In this document: one piece after another, positions 7,823 through 14,215 of the stretch
Layout of the letters: the number at the start of each line of letters is the position of its first letter
Numbering within the stretch: the stretch's first letter is position 1
Source of the DNA: Synura sp. LO234KE
Lineage: Eukaryota > Sar > Synurophyceae > Synurales > Mallomonadaceae
NCBI GenBank assembly: GCA_015143735.1
Contig: VKHC01000263.1
Span: 1 to 14,215, forward strand
DNA length: 14,215 nt
Direction: 5' to 3'
The notes under the pieces: generated by a model
The model's database searches: none
What the model saw: the letters and a program-made list of their open reading frames with translations, nothing else
What the model was told of the DNA's origin: nothing
Translations under genes and position numbers: made by a program

Positions 7823-8696
7823 ATGAGTAAACAGCAGCAATCATCTTGGTCGCCGTCAACGGTAGCAGGCGGCAGTTACATGGGGATCACGGGAAATGCA
7901 ACAAGCAACAGCATGAACTTGTCTCCCCAACAGCAGAAATTCTCGTCTACAACAATCGTATCCTCATCAACTGCTTTAACCTCACAACAGCAGCATTCGA
8001 GAAAACTCTCTCTGAACAGCGGCAACCATAATAACCACGGTACGAATACGAGTTCTCTGTTGGCGTCTTTTTCAAGAACTGGCGCCCCTGCCTCCCCTAA
8101 TTTCAGTCCTTCTTCCTCGTCACTGGTTTCCCCTTCTCCCTACTCCTCCCTTGGCAAGCACAATGTGTCTGGAGCGTCCTACGCTCTCTCCAATATAAAC
8201 TTCAATCCAGCTTCAATCGTGTCAGGCAACAGTCATAATTTGAGTTTCAGTGGCCAGCGCGTGAGCGGGAATTCAAGCGGCTTCGGTGGCGGTAAATCTC
8301 TTCCGTCTGAAGACAAAGAGGCGCTTGAGAAGGTGCTTAGTCACTATTGCGAGCAGAAGCGCAAGCCCGGGAGACACGAGTCCATGATGGTAAGGCGCAA
8401 TGCTCGCTGTTCCTTGAATATTAAATAGTACAAAATAGCTTTCGTTCATGAGGAGTCGCGAAGTCTGTGCTGGCCGTTGTGGGGGGCAGCAGACCCTCGA
8501 GAGGACCCCTTGCGTCCAAGTCACCGCCTTGCCCCTCCCTCTCCGCCCTACCCTCACGGACGTCCCTGTCCTCCCCTCCTGTGTGTACTTGCCGTTACTC
8601 CAGCTCTCCGCCACGGACATGTGTCTTGAGCTTCTTCGCCAGTTGTTGAGTCAATCGAGATCCGAGGCATTATCCTCGTCTGCAACTTTCGTGTAG
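7823..8696 (+). CDS. Ser/Asn/Gln-rich protein with conserved helical C-terminus
   Basis: I do not recognise the family. Exon 1 (7823-8389) encodes 189 residues. Residues 1-158 are low-complexity, rich in Ser, Asn, Gln, Gly and Pro with several SP dipeptides, and so probably disordered. Residues 160-189 are charged and helical (SEDKEALEKVLSHYCEQKRK). A good donor GTAAGG at 8390 follows ATG-ATG. I place exon 2 at 8604-8696 after the acceptor TTACTCCAG; it is in phase and adds 30 residues starting LSATDMCLELLRQLLSQ and ending SSSATFV before TAG. The 214-nt intron is long for this window. Support for exon 2 is that a second copy (10813-10905) keeps it without indels, whereas the intron side has indels. 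An alternative acceptor at about 8488 would be in the same frame. A stop lies in frame upstream of the chosen ATG. Confidence 0.8.
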
Positions 8697-8722
8697 CTGG
8701 TAGGTGCTCAAGGCTCCGACAT

Positions 8723-8728
8723 AATAAA
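8723..8728 (+). terminator. AATAAA, possible polyadenylation signal
   Basis: The hexamer AATAAA lies 27 bases beyond the TAG of the Ser-rich gene, a suitable distance for 3' end formation. In the duplicated fragment downstream the same place reads ATTAAA. In AT-rich sequence the match could be chance. Confidence 0.35.
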
Positions 8729-9535
8729 TTGATAAGATATCTTTAGAGCTATGTTTTTCCCCGAAAATCATTCATCTTAATAATTGTAATAGACGCAAGG
8801 TAAGATTCCTACTGAGACGTATCTAATAATTAAGAGCCCCATGTACCAAATGGCAAAACCCCGTGATCGAGTGGGGGAAGGGGTAGGCTGCCTCCGCCCA
8901 AGAGCGTAGAAAAAGCTTCCCCCGGCGAAGGTTGGTGCGCAACGATGTCTCCGACTAGATAGCGCGCACCACCAGGCCCCCCCGGAGAGTACTATCCTAC
9001 AACGGGCGGAACTACGTAGGAGGGGTCGTGACGTTTGGGCGAGGATGAATGCAAGCAATGTCGATGAAGGAAGGCGGGGTACAAATTGACAGAGAAGGAG
9101 CATGGCGCAAAAATGTAGACCAGCACACCAACCGAGGCCAGGAAGATAGTAGAGACGACAATAAGCACCGAAGCTAAAAACTACCCGCTAACACGCAGGA
9201 AATTGGTCAAGAAGCAATCTCCTAGCCAACACCGAAGTCTCTCTGGATGGCCTTTAGTCCGGCCTTGAGAGTACGAAGTCCTCTGTAATTATTGCCAACA
9301 GGCAGTGAAGAGATGGTTGCGGACGGGCTCCACCCCCGTGGCGGGAGCCGCTATGTCGTTTAAAGGACTGATTCCGGGGGGATCCCTCGCCGGACACGAT
9401 AGGAAGGGACCCAGGAGGAGCGTTGCTGTGCCTCGCGGGTAAAAAGAAGTGCGGTTGTTCATAATGTGTACCGCTTCGATGATCTTGTCCCAGTGCGGGT
9501 AGTATTCAACGGCACTCCAAGGAACTGATCCAATT

Positions 9536-9940
9536 CTATCAATATAAGCGCATTGGCTCGAAGTACCCAAGCCAATCTCGGAAGGAACGGCTGCCGTCTT
9601 CACCTAATCGACGAAGAATGTTAAAGTGTTCCGAGGAGATTTCATCAGAGGCCTCCTCAAAAATCTTGAGCATAGCTTCGCGTTTAGTCGCTTGTAGAAG
9701 AGCGGCCTGGCAAATACGGTGTTCAAGCTCTGAGAAGCGCATATAGGGTACGGTATCTCCCAATGGACCGTTATTTTGAAGATCAAACAACATCGCCAGC
9801 TTCCACTCAATTAATATAACGAGACAGGAGGCGCTTCAAATCGTGTCTAGGATATCGGAAGAAAGTCCTCGAGTTTTGCAGATTCTTGCGGACCACGACG
9901 ATGTATGAATATCATCAGAACTCAAGCAGGAAGCAGGTGT
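9536..9940 (-). pseudogene. Decayed reading frame of the repeat family (copy D)
   Basis: Two peptide blocks are shared with copy B. The first (around 9940-9880) contains TSSWSARIC. The second (9793-9600) starts LAMLFDLQNNGPLGDT and includes FSELEHRICQAALLQATKR and LKIFEEASDEIS. The frame then shifts near 9600 and continues as IGSVPWSAVEYYPHWDKII to about 9450. No stop interrupts the second block over 84 codons. I cannot assign it to gag, transposase, reverse transcriptase or any other known domain. The conserved peptide against scattered DNA changes suggests it was once translated. Confidence 0.5.
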
Positions 9941-10009
9941 TCTTAACATCATCCACTTCTACTAGTATAATTCAAATGACCTCTTTGTACGTGATGTTTG
10001 GTGCAGTCG

Positions 10010-10574
10010 AGCTATTCTGCGCTTCCACTTGCACCAAGAAGAGGGAATAGATCGACGGTCGTCTCCACTGAGACAAATCGAATATTGGTCCGCTCCGCAG
10101 CTTCCCCACCAGCAGGCGCGGGAGAGCTCCGCTCCGGAGGCGAAGGAGCGAACAAGGAAAAGCTCCACCGGGATTGTTTAGGAGTGAAATGAAAGGAGAA
10201 AGGACATGGACCCCTTGGAGCTCCAATCTTCCTTCACCTAATCCTGGAGTACAGCTCATAATGGTTGCAAAATGGTTTTCAATACTATTTATTTGCGCAG
10301 AGGAAAATGAGCCCAGAAAGTCCCCCGAACTCTCCACAGAGTGTCTGCGGTGATGTCTTGTAGGCCCGACATCCATAGTGCTGCTTGATGAGAAGTGGCC
10401 TGGAAAATGAGCAGTGAATGTGGATAGCCTTTTATAGCTCAGAGGAGAGTCGAACCAGACATATCATCTGGTTGTCATATGTAAAGTCTATGAAAGCTGA
10501 GTCAAAATTGATGCTGGTGCACAATCATGGGTATATTCTGCGCTTCCACCTGCGTCAAGAAGAGGGAATAAATC
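10010..10574 (-). repeat. Internal direct repeat within copy D
   Basis: A 43-bp stretch (about 10012-10054) recurs at about 10531-10574, both reading TATTCTGCGCTTCCAC followed by AAGAAGAGGGAATA and ATCGA. In copy B the longer counterpart of this duplicated segment lies at 11965-12075 and again at 12842-12935. The family therefore carries an internal duplication flanking its middle block. Confidence 0.7.
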
Positions 10575-10746
10575 GAAGCCCAGACTTTCCCTTAGTTTGC
10601 GATGATAAATTTTCCAGCTGGACTGTCCTGCTTTTTCTAAACCTTTCCAAGCCTAGAGTGTGGGACAGGATTGAAAGCTGGAACGCTTTTGCCAAACTGG
10701 AAACCTGAAGAGCTGGAAGTTGGCAAAGGAGGAATTGCAGGATTTT

Positions 10747-10957
10747 CTCCCTCTCCACCGTCACGGACATCCTTGGCCTCCCCTCCTTTGTGTGCTTGCC
10801 CCCTTACTCCAGCTCTCCGCCGCGGACATGTGTCTTGAGCTTCTTCGCCAGTTGTTGAGTCAATCGAGATCTGAGGCATTTTCCTCGTCAGCAACTTTCG
10901 TATAGCTGATAGGTGCCCTTCTACATATTAAATTGATAAGATACCTTTAGAATTATG
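10747..10957 (+). pseudogene. Duplicated terminal exon of the Ser/Asn/Gln-rich gene
   Basis: This matches 8539-8753. The coding part (10813-10905) differs from 8604-8696 at 5 of 93 bases with no indel; three of the changes are synonymous and the stop codon is kept. The flanking intron-side sequence (10747-10812) has about seven substitutions and two indels over a shorter length. Exon 1 is absent upstream, where repeat D begins directly. The fragment has no start of its own except an unlikely frame from 10720. It is probably a non-functional partial gene copy, although it could serve as an alternative last exon if transcripts read through D. Confidence 0.75.
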
Positions 10958-11060
10958 TACAACGGTAGATTGTAGAATCGGGCGAAAATAATAGTTCGAC
11001 AGCTTCTATTACCGGGGGACGGAACTCTTAGCTCCGGATCATGAGGACATGGTGGTTATA

Positions 11061-11198
11061 CTAGTAAAAACCGCGAGCTGTACTGCATAATTGCTGCTTG
11101 CGGCGTAGGTTGAGCACTACGACACGGATCTCATCGTCTTGCTTCATCTCAAAGAAATTGTTAATGTTCGACGGACAGAATGCTATCAAGACCGCTTG
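11061..11198 (-). CDS. Possible orphan exon of an unrecognised protein
   Basis: Forty-five codons plus TAG follow an acceptor-like CTTTACGAACTAG at 11199-11211. The peptide (QAVLIAFCPSNINNFF, then EMKQDDEIRVVVLNLRRKQQ) reads like real protein. A GTAAGG donor only 36 nt upstream would give too short an intron, and I found no convincing upstream exon. It lies between the duplicated gene fragment and repeat copy B. The rest of 10958-11358 shows nothing recognisable. Confidence 0.3.
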   Translation of the reverse strand, partial: QAVLIAFCPSNINNFFEMKQDDEIRVVVLNLRRKQQLCSTARGFY

Positions 11199-12765
11199 CT
11201 AGTTCGTAAAGGTAGAGCATCCTTTTTGCCTTACAATTTTTAAACGCTCCCACACGCTGATTGGTGGTTGTTACTAGAGTACGTGGTGTTCCTAGCATTA
11301 TATGTCGTCATGTTTTGCTAAGCTAAGTTTTACTTTTACTTTAAATAAATTAATTTTCTATAGTTTTGAAAAAAAGTGTTTTGTTTGACCGTACCAAAGC
11401 ATCATCTCTAAGTATTTTACTACTTGGCTTCTGAGTAGTTTTGCCTCAGAATTCGCCTAAAGGCCTCTAGATCCAAGTTACCTAACGCAAGCGACACTGC
11501 TCCCGCCGGCTTTTAGCGAAAGCTGCGAAATGCAAAATGGCGAACTGCAAAACCGGTTTCTTCAACCTATCCAAGATAGTGGCCGCCATGGAGAAAGAGA
11601 TCCAAGAATATTCCTTAAGGCGAAGGTAATCCAGGCCTTCAGCCAACTCAATCCTGACAGAGATAAAATTTTAAATTTTCTGGACAACCGCTCCCGAACT
11701 CGAAATTCAAGACAATTTTCAGGGAAAAGTTATACTTGGAGATATCGAGGAAAACTCTAACTTTTAATTTTTCTCCAAATTGGGTTGGCGTAAATCCTGC
11801 ATTTTCTCATATTCTCCAATTTTCACCTCTCCAGATTTTCATTTTGGGAAAAGTCCTCCATCTTTCAATCCTGGTTCATACACTGGACTTGACGAGATCT
11901 GGAACAAGCAGGACAGTCCAGCCGGGAAATTTATCATCTCCACCAACCACGGGGAAACTCTGGGTTTCGATCATCTCCCGTCTCCTGGAGCACGAGGAAA
12001 CGCGGGATATACCCCTGATTATGCACCAGCACCATCTTTGACTCAGCTCTCACAGACTTTACATCACAATCAGATGCTAACTCTTGAACGTTGCCAGTCC
12101 GACATCTGTGGAAATCTCATTCAGTGGGCTTTGGAAATGCCGAACAGCAGCGGTATTGCCTTACCTTGCATCTCTCGCTAAAAAACAGCCAGGCTACCCT
12201 TGGAGATTCAGGGGTTCTTAATCTCCTGGTAAAAACTTCTCACTCTTATTCTGATCCAAGAGGTGTTGCTCCCCTTGGCTTCTCCCAGCTAAGGAGAGCC
12301 AGCAAGATATTGCAGACAAAGTCTCTTATGTCGAAGAATGCCGGCGCTGTAATTTCTACTTTCGGGTGGAGGCAACGCAAAGAGAATTGAAACAAGAGTG
12401 AACTAGCGTGGAGATTCGACTTTGTGCAGCGACTATATGAATATCTCGCCTCCACGACATCGCTGTAGAACCTGTGGAGTGCTTGCCGGGGTTATTGGGC
12501 CACTTTTCTTCTACACAAATGGGTAGTATTGAAAGCCTCTTTGCTACCATTGGGGTAGCAGTCCCTGGAAAATGGTTATCATTCTGTCATGGGCATCACT
12601 CCTGGATCAGGTGTGGGGGAAGCATGGAGCTCCAAGGGGACCGTGCCCTTTCTTTCCTCCATTTCCCCCCCCCCCCAACTGAACAAACGCGGTAGAGCTT
12701 CTCTTCGTTCACTGCTTCGGCTCCGGTGCGGTTCTCCCTCGCCACGCCCGCTGGGGAAACAGCGG

Positions 12766-12824
12766 AGCGGCCCTATGTGCGGTTTTTTTTTTCAGAAACT
12801 TAGCTTAGCGGCCCTATGTGCGGT
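12766..12824 (-). repeat. 24-nt T-rich micro-insertion with 17-bp target duplication
   Basis: AGCGGCCCTATGTGCGG occurs at 12766-12782 and again at 12807-12823. Between them lie 24 nt (12783-12806): ten T followed by 14 non-repetitive bases, i.e. a poly-A-tailed insert on the minus strand. Copy D (complement of about 10070-10115) aligns across this site with one copy of the flanking sequence and no insert, which makes it a true empty site. Confidence 0.8.
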
Positions 12825-12841
12825 GTGTCTTAGCGGTGACG

Positions 12842-13560
12842 ACCGATGGAAGCTCAGATTATACTCATGCTTGCGCGCCAACACCAACTCCGACTCCGAC
12901 TCAGCTTTCACAAACTTTACATGACAACCAGATGCTATATCCGGGACGTTCCCTATTACTCGGCTGCGCCGACCATCTCTTGTAAAGTGAACATTCAGCT
13001 TATGCCAGCAGAAGAATCTGCTTCCAACCTTAGTTCAGGCGATGATCACGCATCGTCGTGGTCCGCCAGAATATGCTACTGCGGACCTGAGCAGGAATCT
13101 TTTTGCACAACTCAGGGGCTTCCATCTGAAATCCTCGACACGAATTGGAGCGCCTCTTGTCTCGACTTCTTAACTGAACGGATAGGTTCAGAAATGCACA
13201 ATCCTTATCTCGCTCCCGTCGGGATGTCTCATCATCAGTTTGAGCAGCAGCGCGACTATTCGAGAGGCTGACCCTATATGTGAAAAGAAGCTGGCGATGT
13301 TGTTTGCTCTCCGAAATAACAGCTCCATCGGGAGACATCACTTATCCTGTGCGCTTCTCAGAGCTTGAACTCCGTATTTGCCCGGCCGCACTACTTCAAG
13401 CAACTCAACGCTACGCTATGCCCAAGATTTTTGAGGAAGCCTCCAATGGAATAGCCCCAACAAACTCGGACCTATTGCCCATTCTTCGCCCTTTCCGAGG
13501 TTGGCTCGGGTACTTCCCCTCCACACAGTGCGCCAACATTGCGAGCATTGGATAGGTCCC
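12842..13560 (+). pseudogene. Decayed reading frame of the repeat family (copy B)
   Basis: An open stretch to 13271 contains LSSGDDHASSWSARIC and TTQGLPSEILDT, shared with copy D. After a frame change, 13280-13555 contains YPVRFSELELRICPAALLQ and MPKIFEEASN, also shared, and stops in IASIG where D continues. About 110 bp around 13160-13285 are absent from D. The protein family is not recognised. Frame breaks differ between the two copies, so each decayed separately from an intact ancestor. Confidence 0.5.
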
Positions 13561-14108
13561 TTGGAGTACCGTAGTCTACCCGCTTTGGGACAAGATCATA
13601 GACGCGGTCAACATGGCGTGGACGACCGCCCAGCTTCACACTTGGGAGGCACAGCACCAATCTTTCCTGGGGTCCCAACCTGATCACCCTTGTACGGCGG
13701 ATCCCCCCTCACAATCAGCCCTTCGAACATGGAGGCTACCGCTTCGGTTGAGCCTGTCCGCACCTCTCTCATGTTGAAACGCACTACACAGGACTTCGTA
13801 TCCTCAAGGCCGGATTCAGCAAGACCATTCAGAGCGACTCTGGTGTTGACTAGGAGAATGCTTATTGTTCAATTTCCTGTGTTAGCAGGTAGTTCTTCGC
13901 TTCAAAGTTTGTCTTCTCTTCTAATCTCTTGGTCTCGGCTGTTGTGGTGGTCTGCATTTTTGCGCCATGCTTCTTCTCTGTCAATATGTGCCCCGCCCGC
14001 CATCCCTTATCGCCATAGCTAGCGTTCACAATAGCCACGTCTTCCTGTTTCGCCCCAATGGCCCGACCCCCCTCTGTAGTCTCTTTGTAGAAGAGTACTC
14101 CCTGCTTC

Positions 14109-14215
14109 TATAGTTTTAAAAACGTGTTTTGTGTGACAGTACCAAGGCATATCTAAGTATTTTACTACTCGGCTTCTGAGTAGTTTTGCCTCAGAATTTG
14201 CCTAAAGGCCTCTAG
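14109..14215 (+). repeat. Copy C of the repeat family, 5' start, truncated by window edge
   Basis: CTATAGTTTTAAAAACG begins a stretch matching 1532-1640 and 11359-11470, with the shared landmarks GTATTTTACTACT and GCCTAAAGGCCTCTAG. It directly follows the point where copy B loses similarity to copy D, so it is either a separate insertion into B or the next unit of a head-to-tail arrangement. Confidence 0.85.

Larger units (their letters stand above)
8836..10746 (-). repeat. Copy D of the repeat family, inverted, 5'-truncated
   Basis: Read on the minus strand, this runs colinear with copy B: 10746 to 10430 matches about 11792-12110, 10400 to 9970 matches 12470-12840, 9960 to 9290 matches 13010-13770, and 9290 to 8980 matches 13770-14103. 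It then continues about 150 bp beyond the point where B is cut off and ends near 8836 with the segment it shares with copy A. The 5' block seen in A, B and C is missing. Indels and stops have broken any coding capacity. Its truncated end abuts the duplicated gene fragment at 10747. Confidence 0.85.
11359..14107 (+). repeat. Copy B of the repeat family, cut off by copy C
   Basis: It begins CTATAGTTTT, as copy C does. The 5' block (11359-11702) matches copy A, and 11792-14103 matches copy D in reverse. It therefore joins the part unique to A with the part unique to D and proves they belong to one family. Its 3' end is missing: similarity to D stops near 14103, where a new 5' block begins. It holds a 24-nt micro-insertion (12783-12806), a run of 12 C (12665-12676) and broken reading frames. 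No transposase or polymerase motif seen. Confidence 0.85.

Noticed and set aside
8448-8603. Reading the frame upstream of 8604 as part of exon 2
   Set aside because: The duplicated copy carries non-multiple-of-three indels in this part and none after 8604, which fits intron sequence. It stays possible as an alternative acceptor.
12665-12676. Run of 12 C in copy B
   Set aside because: A simple homopolymer, probably slippage of a shorter C run; length may also be a sequencing artefact.
1-14215. CRISPR array, bacterial operon, rRNA or tRNA genes
   Set aside because: No regular spacer-repeat structure, no ribosome-binding-site operon layout and no recognisable tRNA or rRNA segments; introns show the window is eukaryotic.

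Overview
The window is nuclear DNA of a eukaryotic alga. All the genes I can read have short GT-AG introns, mostly 50-90 nt. The one gene identified with confidence encodes geranylgeranyl diphosphate reductase, a plastid enzyme of chlorophyll and tocopherol side-chain synthesis. Its first exon encodes a signal peptide followed by a basic, Phe-led stretch, the two-part leader used by plastids of secondary, red-algal origin. An ochrophyte-like or related alga is therefore my best guess; the species cannot be read from the sequence. About 60 percent of the window is decayed repeats.

Layout. (1) 1-1530: the minus strand carries three or more well-spliced exons of an unrecognised protein (285-809), with weaker candidate exons upstream. 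(2) 1532-5045: a mosaic copy ('A') of a long repeat family. It is split by a clean 855-bp inverted-repeat transposon (1713-2567) and contains a minisatellite of about 39-42 bp (4050-4800). (3) 5290-8696: a compact gene island. Geranylgeranyl reductase (minus, 3 exons) and a 5-exon gene (plus) for a small RIIa-fold protein resembling tubulin polyglutamylase complex subunit 1 start 96 bp apart, head to head. They are followed by a two-exon gene for a Ser/Asn/Gln-rich protein. (4) 8836-14215: three more copies or part-copies of the repeat family: 'D' (minus), 'B' (plus), and the start of 'C' (plus) at the edge. D and B form a large inverted repeat. Between them lies a second copy of the final exon of the Ser-rich gene.

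Comparing the repeat copies gives the clearest evolutionary evidence. B supplies the empty site of the 855-bp transposon in A, showing an AAT target duplication. D supplies the empty site of a 24-nt T-rich micro-insertion in B, which is flanked by a 17-bp target duplication. A similar 22-nt insertion with a 15-16 bp duplication sits in A. These look like tiny, almost tail-only retroposition events. I could not recognise any standard transposase, reverse transcriptase or integrase in the repeat family. Two of its copies preserve the same unfamiliar peptide blocks, so it may once have encoded an undescribed protein.

Exon coordinates were worked out by hand from splice signals and reading phase. 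No search was run, and all homology statements rest on pattern recognition.
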